Source: Phycisphaera sp.
Lineage (GTDB): Bacteria > Planctomycetota > Phycisphaerae > Phycisphaerales > Zrk34
Length of the DNA: 64,000 nt
Direction: 5' to 3'
Assembly: GCA_016125285.1 (NCBI GenBank)
Contig: WGMA01000022.1
Location: 1 to 64,000, forward strand
The translations under genes and the position numbers were made by a program. The notes under the pieces are model-generated. The model had not been told where the DNA came from, ran no database searches, and worked only from the letters and a program-made list of their open reading frames with translations. Positions 17,134 through 25,703 of the stretch are shown here, piece by piece; within the stretch, counting starts at the first letter, position 1, and every line of letters begins with the position of its first letter.

Positions 17134-19023
17134 ATGAAGGACCATTCGCGTTTGACCCCACGTTGGATCGCCACGCTGTTCGCCGCCGCGCTCGTCGCCA
17201 CCGGCGTCGCGCACGCGAAGGACCCCGGCAAGTCCGCCGCCGCCGCCGCCGAGTCGACCCGCTCGGTCGCCGCCGCCGCGGAGAAGATCGACCAGCTGCT
17301 CGCCGCCGACTGGCAGCGCAACAACGTCAAGCCCAACCCGCCGGCCACAGACGAGCAGTTCGTCCGCCGCATCTACCTCGACGTCGCCGGCCGCATCCCC
17401 AGCTACGACGAGATCACACGTTTCCTCGACTCCAAGGAGTCCAACAAACGCGCCAAGCTTATCGACCAGCTGCTCGCCTCCGAGGGCTACGTCAGCAACT
17501 TCTACAACTACTGGGCGGACGTGCTGCGTGTGAAGACACGCATGCCCGGCGGCCGAACCGGCATGCCGTACGAGGACTGGATCAAGGAGTCGCTGCGGAC
17601 CGACAAGCACTACGACGACTTCGTCCGCGAGATGATCACCGCCGAAGGCAGCATGTACGACAACGGCGCCACCGGCTACTACATCCGCGACTCGGGCATG
17701 CCGCTGGACAACCTGTCCAACACCGTGCGGATCTTCCTGGGCACGCAGATCGGCTGCGCCCAGTGCCACGACCACCCGTTCGACAAGTGGACGCAGTACG
17801 AGTTCTACCAGATGGCCGCGTTCACCAACGGCGTACGCACACGCCAGAAGCCCAGCGAGAAGTTCGACCCGCGTAAGTTCCGCGACGAGCTGGCCAAGTC
17901 CGACCTCGACAACCGCGGCAAGCAGTTCCTGCTCAACCTCACGCGCACCAACAGCTACGGCGTCGCCGAGAACGCCTACCTCTCCACCAAGCTGCCCGAC
18001 AACTACAAGTACGACGACGCCAAACCCAGCTCGGTCGTCAAGCCCGCGACGATCTTCGGCAAGAACGTCACGGTCAAGCGCGGCGACTCCCTCCGCGAAG
18101 CGTTCGCCGACTGGATGACCGCCAAGGACAACCCGCGCTTCGCGATGGTGATCGCCAACCGGCTGTGGGATCGCGCGTTCGGCGTCGGCGTGCTGCCCTC
18201 CGTCGACGACATCCGCGACGAGACCGTCGCGGTCAACCCCGAGCTGATGACCTACCTCACCGGTCTGATCAAGGACTACGACTTCGACATGAAGGCGTAC
18301 CTCCGCGTCGTGTTCAACACGCAGGCCTATCAGCGCGAGGCGAGCCCGACCGAGATCCGCGAGGGCGAGGTGTACCGATTCCCCGGCCCGCTGCTCCGCC
18401 GCATGTCCGCCGCGCAGGTGTGGGACTCCGTGCTCACGCTCGTCATGCCCGATCCCGACGACCGGCACCAGGTCCTCAAGGCCGGCGCGTACGGCCTGGC
18501 GCAGATCGACATCTCCGACAAGACCACCGAAGAGCTGTTCGCGATGGCGCGCGACATCAGCAAACGCGACCCGCGTGAGATGCGCCGCAAGATGATGATG
18601 GAGGCGATGCGCGACAACGCACCCGATCCGAAGTACCGCGGCTACTCTTTCGACATGATGCGGGCCTCCGAGCTCGAGTCGCCCGCGCGGCCCGGCCACT
18701 TCCTCCGTGAGTTCGGCCAGTCCGACCGCGAGCTCATCGACGGCAGCAACGACGACCCCGCCGTCACGCAGGTGCTGACGCTGATGAACGGCCCGGTCGA
18801 CGAACTGCTGCTCGGCAGCCGGTCGATGCTGCGGCAGAACATGGAGTCCGCCGCGTCGCCCGAGCAGCGTGTCCGCATCGCGTTCCTCAGCATCCTCGGC
18901 CGCAACCCCAGCGGCACCGACATCCGCATGGCCGACAAGCAGATCGAGCAGAACGGCAAGACCGCGTACACGGACCTCGTGTGGGCGCTGGTCAACACGC
19001 GTGAGTTCCTGTTCGTGCAGTAA
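17134..19023 (+). CDS. DUF1549/DUF1553 cytochrome-like planctomycete protein
   Basis: A 629-aa exported protein with an N-terminal signal peptide (hydrophobic residues about 12-28, cleavage near AHA-K). It contains the DUF1549 region (FVRRIYLDVAGRIPSYDEI, then IGCAQCHDHPFDKWTQ near residue 205) and the C-terminal DUF1553 region (NRLWDRAFGVGVL, MNGPVDELL, FLSILGRNPSGTDI). The CxxCH is heme-c-like, but heme attachment is not proven for this family. These proteins are abundant in Planctomycetota and Verrucomicrobiota, nearly always next to a DUF1501 gene, as here. Function is unknown; degradation of complex carbon has been proposed. GGAG precedes the ATG, and the gene starts a two-gene operon. 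Confidence 0.93.
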   Translation: MKDHSRLTPRWIATLFAAALVATGVAHAKDPGKSAAAAAESTRSVAAAAEKIDQLLAADWQRNNVKPNPPATDEQFVRRIYLDVAGRIPSYDEITRFLDSKESNKRAKLIDQLLASEGYVSNFYNYWADVLRVKTRMPGGRTGMPYEDWIKESLRTDKHYDDFVREMITAEGSMYDNGATGYYIRDSGMPLDNLSNTVRIFLGTQIGCAQCHDHPFDKWTQYEFYQMAAFTNGVRTRQKPSEKFDPRKFRDELAKSDLDNRGKQFLLNLTRTNSYGVAENAYLSTKLPDNYKYDDAKPSSVVKPATIFGKNVTVKRGDSLREAFADWMTAKDNPRFAMVIANRLWDRAFGVGVLPSVDDIRDETVAVNPELMTYLTGLIKDYDFDMKAYLRVVFNTQAYQREASPTEIREGEVYRFPGPLLRRMSAAQVWDSVLTLVMPDPDDRHQVLKAGAYGLAQIDISDKTTEELFAMARDISKRDPREMRRKMMMEAMRDNAPDPKYRGYSFDMMRASELESPARPGHFLREFGQSDRELIDGSNDDPAVTQVLTLMNGPVDELLLGSRSMLRQNMESAASPEQRVRIAFLSILGRNPSGTDIRMADKQIEQNGKTAYTDLVWALVNTREFLFVQ

Positions 19024-19097
19024 CCGACGCCGGACGCGGCGTGACGATCGATCCACCCCGGGCGGCATCGCCCGACACCGACACGGAAGGCAACACG

Positions 19098-20390
19098 ATG
19101 AAGAAGATCAAGAAGCAACTGAACCGGATGGACGAGCCGACGCGTCGCCAGGTCATGGCCGGCGCCGCCGGGGCCGCCTTCGGCCTGAGCCTCGCGCCGC
19201 TGCCGTTCCTGCGCGACGCCATGGCCGCCGCGCCCGCCGCCAAGGCCACCTGCAAGAACGTCATCTACCTGTTCATGTCCGGCGGCATGAGCCACATCGA
19301 CACGCTCGATCCCAAGCCCGGCTCCGGCGTCGAAGGCCCCGTCAAGCCGATCTCCGCGAAGGGCGGCATGCAGCTCAGCGAGTACCTGCCCAACTTCGCC
19401 AAGGTCACCGACAAGGTCACGCTCGTCCGCTCGATGACGTCCACCCAGGGCGCCCACGAGCGCGGCCAGTACCTCATGCACACCAACTACGCGCCGCTCG
19501 CCACCATCCAGCACCCGTCGTTCGGCTCGTGGGTCACCAAGCTCGGCGGACGCTTCAACAAGAACCTGCCCGGCTACGTGCTGATCTCCGGCGGGTCGCG
19601 CCACCCGCGCGGCGGATTCCTCGACTCCGCCTACAGCCCACTCGACATCGGCAACCCCGAGGCCGGCCTCCAGAACTCCTCGCTGCCCAAGGGCATCACG
19701 CAGGAGCAGTTCGACCGCCGCCTCTACCTCGCCAACCAGTTCGACCGCGGCTTCCGCGCCAAGTACCCGCACAAGCAGGTCAAGGGCTACAACGACTTCT
19801 ACGACGAGGCCGTCCGCCTCATGGGCAGCGAAGACCTCAAGGCGTTCGACCTGCATCAGGAACCCCAGGACCTGCGCGACCGCTACGGCGACGAGCGCTT
19901 CCAGCAGGGCTGCATCCTCGCGCGGCGACTCGTCGAGCACGGCGTCCGCTACGTCGAGGTCGAGTTCGGCGGGTGGGACACGCACCAGGACAACTTCGAC
20001 AACGTCCACGACCAGGCCGAGGTGCTCGACAAGGGCCTCGCCACGCTGCTCGAAGACCTCGACAGCCGCGGCATGCTCAAGGACACGATGGTCGTGCTCG
20101 CCAGCGAGTTCGGCCGGTCGCCCAAGATCAACGACCGCAACGGCCGCGACCATCACCCCGCGGCGTTCACCACCATGATCGCCGGCGGCGGCGCGAAGCG
20201 CGGCTTCGTCTACGGCGAGTCCGACAAGACCGGCATGCACGTCAAGGACAACGAGGTCCGCATCCCCGACTTCAACGCCACCATCGCCACCGCACTCGGC
20301 CTGCCGCTCGATCAGAAGATCATCAGCCCGTCCGGCCGACCGTTCACCATCGCCGACAAGGGCCAGCCCGTCGCCGGCCTGCTCGCCTGA
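19098..20390 (+). CDS. DUF1501 protein with Tat signal
   Basis: A 430-aa protein starting with a twin-arginine signal (TRRQVMAG at residues 15-22, then a hydrophobic stretch). DUF1501 belongs to the alkaline-phosphatase/sulfatase-like superfamily; visible conserved blocks are NVIYLFMSGGMSHIDTLDPK, STQGAHERGQYLMHT, EVEFGGWDTHQDNFDN and VLASEFGRSPKIN...GRDHHP, which hold probable metal ligands. The start at 19098 is set by GGAAGG 7 nt upstream. It is paired with the DUF1549/1553 gene 74 nt upstream, and both are probably exported as a functional unit. A terminator follows at 20429. Confidence 0.93.
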   Translation: MKKIKKQLNRMDEPTRRQVMAGAAGAAFGLSLAPLPFLRDAMAAAPAAKATCKNVIYLFMSGGMSHIDTLDPKPGSGVEGPVKPISAKGGMQLSEYLPNFAKVTDKVTLVRSMTSTQGAHERGQYLMHTNYAPLATIQHPSFGSWVTKLGGRFNKNLPGYVLISGGSRHPRGGFLDSAYSPLDIGNPEAGLQNSSLPKGITQEQFDRRLYLANQFDRGFRAKYPHKQVKGYNDFYDEAVRLMGSEDLKAFDLHQEPQDLRDRYGDERFQQGCILARRLVEHGVRYVEVEFGGWDTHQDNFDNVHDQAEVLDKGLATLLEDLDSRGMLKDTMVVLASEFGRSPKINDRNGRDHHPAAFTTMIAGGGAKRGFVYGESDKTGMHVKDNEVRIPDFNATIATALGLPLDQKIISPSGRPFTIADKGQPVAGLLA

Positions 20391-20428
20391 GCGACCGCAC
20401 GCGATCACGGCCGCCTCGAAAACCATCC

Positions 20429-20457
20429 AAATCCCCGTCACGCGACGGGGATTTTTC
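20429..20457 (+). terminator. Terminator after the DUF1501 gene
   Basis: An 11-bp perfect stem AAATCCCCGTC (20429-20439) / 20444-20454 with a 4-nt loop ACGC ends in a T run. It closes the DUF1549/DUF1501 operon. Confidence 0.92.
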
Positions 20458-20567
20458 TTGCGCGGATTCAGACCTCGTCCGATGCCGCGCCGCGCGACTC
20501 GCCCCGTAGAGTGCCGCAGAGGTCAACGCCGCGCGACACCGACACACTCAACACGAGGGAGATTCAC

Positions 20568-20882
20568 ATGGCCCGCTACATCGCACTGATCGACTTCACC
20601 GACAAGGGCGTCGCCGAGTTCGCCGAGACCACCGCCCGCGCCGACGCCTTCCGTGAGATGGCCGGTCAGCTCAACATCACCGTCGGCGACGTGTACTGGA
20701 CGACCGGCAATCACGACGGCGTGCTGTTCTTCGACGCGCCCGACCGCGAGACCGCTACCGCCGCGATGTTCGCCCTGTCCAGCCAGGGCTACGTCCGCAC
20801 GCACACGATGGACGCCTTCAACCAGGCCGAGATGCAGCAGGTCCTCGAAAAAGCCTGGCGCGGCGCCGGCGTGTCCGTGTAG
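20568..20882 (+). CDS. GYD domain protein
   Basis: A 104-aa protein matching the GYD family: YIALIDFTDKGVAEFAETTA, RADAFREMAGQLN, the turn VGDVYWTTGNHDGV and the end GYVRTHTMDAF. These are small dimeric ferredoxin-like alpha/beta proteins, widespread in soil and marine bacteria, of unknown function. The start at 20568 is chosen because GAGGGAGA lies just upstream; the earlier ATG at 20511 would add a region without homology. It is monocistronic, between a terminator and the next promoter. Confidence 0.88.
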   Translation: MARYIALIDFTDKGVAEFAETTARADAFREMAGQLNITVGDVYWTTGNHDGVLFFDAPDRETATAAMFALSSQGYVRTHTMDAFNQAEMQQVLEKAWRGAGVSV

Positions 20883-20896
20883 ACCGCGCGAATTCG

Positions 20897-20924
20897 TTGA
20901 CATGTGTAGCCCGTGATCTATACT
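20897..20924 (+). promoter_or_regulatory. Strong sigma70 promoter for the LEPR-XLL protein
   Basis: A perfect TTGACA (20897-20902) and TATACT (20919-20924) with a 16-nt spacer, the same spacing as the S10 promoter. It places transcription start near 20931 and excludes the upstream ATG at 20913 as a start codon. Confidence 0.85.
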
Positions 20925-20963
20925 GCGGAAACGTATCTGTTTTGTAGTCCGCAGGGGGTCACG

Positions 20964-22808
20964 ATGCTCAAACGATTCAGCCGATGGAGACGCCGCAGCG
21001 CTGCCGCACGCAGGCTCCACGCCGAGCGTTCGCGCGTGCCCGAGCGCGGGCGCATCCCGACGCTGCCGCTGTTCGAGCCGCTCGAGTCCCGCGTGCTGCT
21101 GTCCGCGACGCTCAGCGGTGACGTGCTGACCTTCACCGACATCACCGAGGTCGACATCGACAGCAACGCCGGTGCGCAGCAGGTCACGGTGACTTGGCCC
21201 GATGCGCAGGTCGAGACGTTCGTCGGCGTGGCGGAACTTCAAATCGAATCTGGCGGTTCGTACGATTTCACCGGCGACCTGTATTACCGACGCGTCGGCA
21301 TCGATACCGATGGTGACGTGACCTTGGACACGCCAGATTCTGAGCCCTTGGCTGTCGAATTCCTGCACGGTATACGAGCCGGCGATCTTGTATTGAGTTT
21401 CGACTTGTTGGCCAACGATGTGGACGTCGCGGCGACCACCATTTTTGCCGACGGAACTTGGCAGGTTACTGGGACGATCGTGATCAGTGCAGATCACATT
21501 CAGCAATTGGGCACCCTGATCGCCGGCATCGACATAATCGTCAATTCGACCGGGGCACCGTTGGATCCGAGCGATTCGACGTCCAGCGGCAGCGGCTCAG
21601 CCGTCGTGAACGCTGTGGACGTCTACCAGTCGGGCGGATCGATTTCAGGTGGAGGCGTGACCATCTCTAGCGGTTCAGGCGGTTCTCAGAACAACTCGTA
21701 CCCGGTTGGCGGCGTGGTGCTGGCAGGCCCATCGGCAGCTTATGGCGTCAGCCGTTTCAACGGCACTCTGAACATCATCGGCGACGACGCCAACGACGTC
21801 GTCGTGATCGTCGCCGGCCGCGCCGACGGCGAGGTGATCGTCGTACGCGGACCCGACGGGACGCGCAACGAGACGTTCACCGGCATCGGCAATATCGTCA
21901 TCGACACGCAGGGCGGCAACGACAAGGTTGTTGTCGGCCCGGGTATCACGGACTTCAACGGCGACCTAATCGGCGTCGAGATCTACACCGGCGACGGCAA
22001 CGACCTCGTGAAGTCCGGCGACGGCGACGACACGATCGACACCGGCGCGGGCAACGACAAGGTGCTCGACCTCGGCGGCGACAACACCATCGACCTCGGC
22101 GACGGCGACAACTTCGCGAAGACCGGCGTCGGCAACGACGCGATCACCTCCGGCGACGGGCGCGACGTCGTCGTGGCGCTGGGTGGGAACAACACGATCA
22201 ACGTCGGCGACGGCGACAACCGCGTGGTCAGCGGTGTCGGCAACGACGCGATCACCGCCGGCGACGGCAACGACCTGATCCTCGACCGCGGCGGCGACAA
22301 CACCGTCGACGCCGGCGGCGGGGCGATGAACCGCATCCGCACCGGCCTCGGCGACGACGACATCCGCAGCCTCGCCACCACGCTGCTCCAGGACCTCGGC
22401 GGCAACAACGTCGTCGACATCCTCGGCGACGCCCGCGTCACGACCGGCTTCGGGAACGACACGATCCGCGTCCTCGACGGCCTCGCCCGCATCCTCGACC
22501 GCGGCGGCGACAACCACATCACGACGGGCATCGGCGACGACTTCATCAGGCTGCTCGGCTTCGGTGAGAACTACGTCGACGGCGGCGCGGGCAACGACCG
22601 CATCTTCGGCTCCGCCGGCATCGATCACATCCTCGGCGGACTCGGCAACGACTTCCTCCGCGGCGGACTCGGCGACGACGACATCGACGGCGGCGACGGC
22701 GACGACACGATCGACGGCGGCCCGGGCATCGACCGCATCGTCCGCGACCTGCTCGACTCCCGCGTCCGCATCGACCTGCTCGACATCATCAACGCGCTGA
22801 CCGGCTGA
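20964..22808 (+). CDS. LEPR-XLL surface protein with GD-rich calcium-binding-type repeats
   Basis: A 614-aa protein that opens with a basic region and then the planctomycete sorting motif FEPLESRVLLSA (residues 37-48), known as LEPR-XLL and found at the N terminus of very large exported planctomycete proteins. Residues 50-260 form a less ordered middle part rich in Ser, Gly and Thr. From about residue 270 to the end there are many GDGDDT, GNDxI and GGDNTI units resembling hemolysin-type (RTX) nonapeptide calcium-binding repeats. The protein is probably secreted and held on the cell surface; its ligand is unknown. The middle part (about 21240-21760) has visibly lower GC and different codon use from the repeat half, suggesting a mosaic origin. 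Confidence 0.85.
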   Translation: MLKRFSRWRRRSAAARRLHAERSRVPERGRIPTLPLFEPLESRVLLSATLSGDVLTFTDITEVDIDSNAGAQQVTVTWPDAQVETFVGVAELQIESGGSYDFTGDLYYRRVGIDTDGDVTLDTPDSEPLAVEFLHGIRAGDLVLSFDLLANDVDVAATTIFADGTWQVTGTIVISADHIQQLGTLIAGIDIIVNSTGAPLDPSDSTSSGSGSAVVNAVDVYQSGGSISGGGVTISSGSGGSQNNSYPVGGVVLAGPSAAYGVSRFNGTLNIIGDDANDVVVIVAGRADGEVIVVRGPDGTRNETFTGIGNIVIDTQGGNDKVVVGPGITDFNGDLIGVEIYTGDGNDLVKSGDGDDTIDTGAGNDKVLDLGGDNTIDLGDGDNFAKTGVGNDAITSGDGRDVVVALGGNNTINVGDGDNRVVSGVGNDAITAGDGNDLILDRGGDNTVDAGGGAMNRIRTGLGDDDIRSLATTLLQDLGGNNVVDILGDARVTTGFGNDTIRVLDGLARILDRGGDNHITTGIGDDFIRLLGFGENYVDGGAGNDRIFGSAGIDHILGGLGNDFLRGGLGDDDIDGGDGDDTIDGGPGIDRIVRDLLDSRVRIDLLDIINALTG

Positions 22809-22845
22809 TCGCACACGCCGGCCAACGCGCGACGATGCCGTCCCC

Positions 22846-24408
22846 TCACTCCACCGCGCTTGCCTGGATCAGCAGCACGATCTCCGTGCCCTCGGGCGCC
22901 TCGAAGTAGCGGTACAGCGTCGACGACCCGGCGAGGATCACGCCGCCGCCGTTGGGGATCCGCGCCGACGTGCGGAACTGAACCGAGTCCTGCTCGGGCA
23001 GCTCGATCACCGTGTTGTCGATCGGCACGTTGCCCTCGTTACGCGACGTCATCTCTTCGTCGTCCAGGCGATCCACACGGAACACCTCGTGGAGCTTCTG
23101 CGCCGGCAGCGACGCGGGCTCAGTCTGCTCGGCGTCTGTGTTGTCGGCGGGCAGCGCGTCGCCGTCACGGCTGTCATCGCCGCCGTCGTTACCGTTGTCG
23201 GGCGTCGCGTCCGGCGTGTCGTCGCCGCGGTTGTCGACCTCGCCCTTCAAGGCCAGTCGGCCGCGCACGCGGATGCCGTTGCCGATCGCCAGCCCGCCGC
23301 GGATCGTCGTCGAGATCGTCTTGTTGTCGACGCCCGCGGTCGTCTCGACGCTCAGCACGCTCATGTTCGCCAGCGTGCTGACCTGCGGGTCGAACGCCGC
23401 GGAGCGCGTGCCGACGACCGGGTCGAGGTCGCTGACGAACTCCTGCTCGTTGCCGGCCGCGACGTAGACGCGCTGCGAGTTGAAGCAGACGGTGCGCGCC
23501 GTGCCGAGCAGGCGTGCGCCCTGCGCCGCGGCGCCGACGGTGGCGCGAAACTGGTTGACCTGCTGCGGGTTGAGCACGAGCGTGTCTTTCGTTTGCTGCG
23601 CGATAAAGGCGTCGAGCGCGTCGGTCCTGACCAGCAGGAACCGCGCGTTGACGCTGATCATCTTGCCCGACGCCGCCTGGTACTTCGTGAGCAGGTCGTT
23701 GATCTCGGCGTGCACCTCGGCGGTGTTGACCACGATGAGCAGGCCGTTGCGCTGCTGCATCGTCACGCCCGGCACCTCCCAGTTGCCGTCGTGCGTGCCG
23801 TTGCGGATCGACAGGCGGATCAGGTCGTCGAGCGCGCCCGTGCCGCTGATATCGGCGTGATCGTCGTCCGACTGGCTGAACAGCGAGCCGCCGCTGTCGT
23901 CGTTGCGGCCGCCACCGTTGATCGCGTCGATCAGGCCGACCTGCGGCTCTTCGGTGAAGTTCACCGCGTGCATCGTCAGCGCCCGCACGTCGTACACGTG
24001 CGTCTGGAGGTGCGGCTTGATTACGTTCGCGGGCGTCGAGACGAACAGCCGCCCGTTGCGCACGTCGTAGTCGATGTAGTCCCAGCCGATCTGCGCGAAC
24101 GCCAGCTCCAGCGCGTCGCGGATCGTGATCTTCTCGACGGTCAGCTCGACGGTCGTGTTGAGCTTGCTGCGCAGCGACGCGCGGTCGATCACGTAGGGCA
24201 GGCCCGTCTCTTTCAGCAGGAACTCCAGCGCCCGGTCGAGCGGCACCTGCAGCAGCTGCAGGCGGATCTCCTTGTCGAGCTGCTGCCTGACCGGCGCGAT
24301 CGCCTCGTCGGGCGGCACGGCGCGGACGGTGTGCGTGGTGAATGCGGCGGCGAACGCGAGCGCGCCGACGAGCAGGGCGACGCGGGTGTGGCGATAGCGC
24401 AGAGACAT
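22846..24408 (-). CDS. Secreted STN-domain (secretin-related) protein
   Basis: A 520-aa exported protein. A signal peptide (residues 1-30, ending VRA) is followed by an STN-like short N-terminal domain (IRLQLLQVPLDRALEFLLKE, then LNTTVELTVEKITIRDALEL), the fold found in secretins and TonB receptors. A second region with ISVNARFLLV and a late VILAGSSTLYRY resembles secretin core strands, but the full beta-barrel signature is not seen. A low-complexity Asp/Asn/Pro linker lies around residues 395-430. AAGGAG is 8 nt before the ATG at 24408. It converges on the LEPR-XLL gene, 37 nt apart. The exact role is unknown; an outer-membrane-associated export or sensing function is possible. Confidence 0.7.
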   Translation of the reverse strand: MSLRYRHTRVALLVGALAFAAAFTTHTVRAVPPDEAIAPVRQQLDKEIRLQLLQVPLDRALEFLLKETGLPYVIDRASLRSKLNTTVELTVEKITIRDALELAFAQIGWDYIDYDVRNGRLFVSTPANVIKPHLQTHVYDVRALTMHAVNFTEEPQVGLIDAINGGGRNDDSGGSLFSQSDDDHADISGTGALDDLIRLSIRNGTHDGNWEVPGVTMQQRNGLLIVVNTAEVHAEINDLLTKYQAASGKMISVNARFLLVRTDALDAFIAQQTKDTLVLNPQQVNQFRATVGAAAQGARLLGTARTVCFNSQRVYVAAGNEQEFVSDLDPVVGTRSAAFDPQVSTLANMSVLSVETTAGVDNKTISTTIRGGLAIGNGIRVRGRLALKGEVDNRGDDTPDATPDNGNDGGDDSRDGDALPADNTDAEQTEPASLPAQKLHEVFRVDRLDDEEMTSRNEGNVPIDNTVIELPEQDSVQFRTSARIPNGGGVILAGSSTLYRYFEAPEGTEIVLLIQASAVE

Positions 24409-24500
24409 CGTGTGACTCCTTGAGTCGGTGGTCAGCGGTCGGATTTCATGGTCAGCGACACGGACGTCGAGATGACCCCATTGACGCCCGTGACCCTTTG

Positions 24501-24546
24501 CCGGCGTTCGGTATCATGGTCGTCGCAGTGATTGGACGAACGCCGG
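24501..24546. other. Perfect 10-bp inverted repeat upstream of the HIT gene
   Basis: CCGGCGTTCG (24501-24510) and CGAACGCCGG (24537-24546) flank a 26-nt loop, between the divergent starts of the STN-domain gene and the HIT gene. It could be a regulatory hairpin or operator. No known riboswitch or small RNA was recognised in this 198-nt gap. Confidence 0.55.
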
Positions 24547-24606
24547 GCCGAGCGGTTCCCGGGTTCGTGGAAAAAAGTACGCACACGTGACGAATGGGAG
24601 GCCGGC

Positions 24607-25023
24607 GTGTCGGACAGCAAAGGCATTTTCGAGAAGATCATCGACGGCGAGATCCCGTGCTGGAAGGTCTACGAAGACGAGCACGTGTTCTCGTTCCTGG
24701 ACATCGGGCCGCTGAGCACCGGGCACACGCTGGTGATCCCGAAGAAGCCTTACGTGACGCTCGACGAGGTCGACGACGCGACGGCGGCGGCGCTGGGCGT
24801 GGCGATCAAAAAGATCGGCGCGGCGGTCGCGGCCGCGACGGGCTGCGCCGGCTGGAACGTGCTGCAGAACAACGGCGCGATCGCCGGGCAGGTCGTCATG
24901 CACGTCCACTTCCACATCATCCCGCGCGCCGACGGCGACGGCCTGGGCTACCGCTGGCCCGCCGGCCAACTCGACGCCGACGCGGCGAAGGATCTGCAGG
25001 CGAAGATCACCGACGCACTTTGA
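24607..25023 (+). CDS. HIT family nucleotide hydrolase
   Basis: A 138-aa protein with the histidine-triad motif HVHFHIIPR (about residues 98-106) and the Hint-branch pattern IFEKIIDGEIPCWKVYED near the start. Such enzymes hydrolyse adenosine phosphoramidates or dinucleoside polyphosphates. The GTG at 24607 is the chosen start, with GGGAGG 5 nt upstream; the frame is open further upstream without homology. The N-terminal region around CWKVYEDEHVFSFLDI is typical for the PKCI/Hint subgroup. Confidence 0.92.
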   Translation: MSDSKGIFEKIIDGEIPCWKVYEDEHVFSFLDIGPLSTGHTLVIPKKPYVTLDEVDDATAAALGVAIKKIGAAVAAATGCAGWNVLQNNGAIAGQVVMHVHFHIIPRADGDGLGYRWPAGQLDADAAKDLQAKITDAL

Positions 25024-25048
25024 TCGCGACTAGATCGAGGGTTAGCTG

Positions 25049-25609
25049 TTGAGCCAGTCCGAGCCTCATGATGTGGTGCGCCAACACTTGCACGGATTCT
25101 TCGCGGGGCATGAGTTCAGCGAACATCAGTGGCCGCTCGGGCCAGCTACGGAGGCATTCCCGCGCCTTCGTATCGCTGAAATCACACCCGGTCCGGTGAT
25201 TGGCTTCTGGGTGTACGCGACGATCGGCGCATTTGAAGTTCACGATGCTCCACGCCTTGAGTTCGTCATCATTGCGCCCGAAGCCGATCAACGCCATGTC
25301 GAAGTGCTAACGATGGTCGCCTGGTACCACGCCAGGCAGTGCCTCGGCACGGGACACACGTTGCCGATCGGCGAGCCCTGGCTCCCTAAGTCCACCTGCG
25401 ATCACTTGCTCGTATCGTCGCCATACCCATTTGGCCCTGGGCTTGAAATCTGTAACGTTGAGGATTGGCACCTTCACTATCTGTGGGTACTGCCAATTGC
25501 CTCCAGTGAACGTGACTTCAAGGCGCGGGAAGGTCTTGAGGCGCTGGAGCAGCTATTCGAAGAGTACGCGATAGAATTCTGGAATCCCAACCGCCCGTCG
25601 GTCGTTTAA
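25049..25609 (+). CDS. Suppressor of fused (SUFU)-like protein
   Basis: A 186-aa protein matching the bacterial SUFU-like domain along most of its length, especially TLPIGEPWLPKSTCDHLLVS, SPYPFGPGLE and the end EALEQLFEEYAIEFWNPNRP. In bacteria SUFU-like proteins are found as immunity proteins of polymorphic toxin systems (established for the superfamily). No toxin gene is visible nearby. GC content is clearly lower than in flanking genes, suggesting recent acquisition. The start is a TTG with GAGGG 7 nt upstream. Confidence 0.8.
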   Translation: MSQSEPHDVVRQHLHGFFAGHEFSEHQWPLGPATEAFPRLRIAEITPGPVIGFWVYATIGAFEVHDAPRLEFVIIAPEADQRHVEVLTMVAWYHARQCLGTGHTLPIGEPWLPKSTCDHLLVSSPYPFGPGLEICNVEDWHLHYLWVLPIASSERDFKAREGLEALEQLFEEYAIEFWNPNRPSVV

Positions 25610-25703
25610 TAGACGCGGCGGAACGCGATCAGAACGCCGCAACCGTTTTGGCGGTAGTGCGGTAGTTGGTCTAGATGATCAAGAACTATTCAGGAGCACG
25701 TCG

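Noticed and set aside
17056-19068. A 670-residue frame on the minus strand opposite the DUF1549 gene
   Set aside because: It has no recognisable family, is rich in Val, Leu, Gly and Asp as expected for the antisense of a GC-rich gene, and the plus strand has clear homology.
20913-20963. Earlier start codon of the LEPR-XLL protein
   Set aside because: The ATG at 20913 lies upstream of the -10 box of the gene's promoter.
24424-24606. Small RNA (6S or SRP RNA) between the STN-domain and HIT genes
   Set aside because: Only one hairpin was seen, and neither the SRP domain IV loop nor a 6S-like open bubble could be found.
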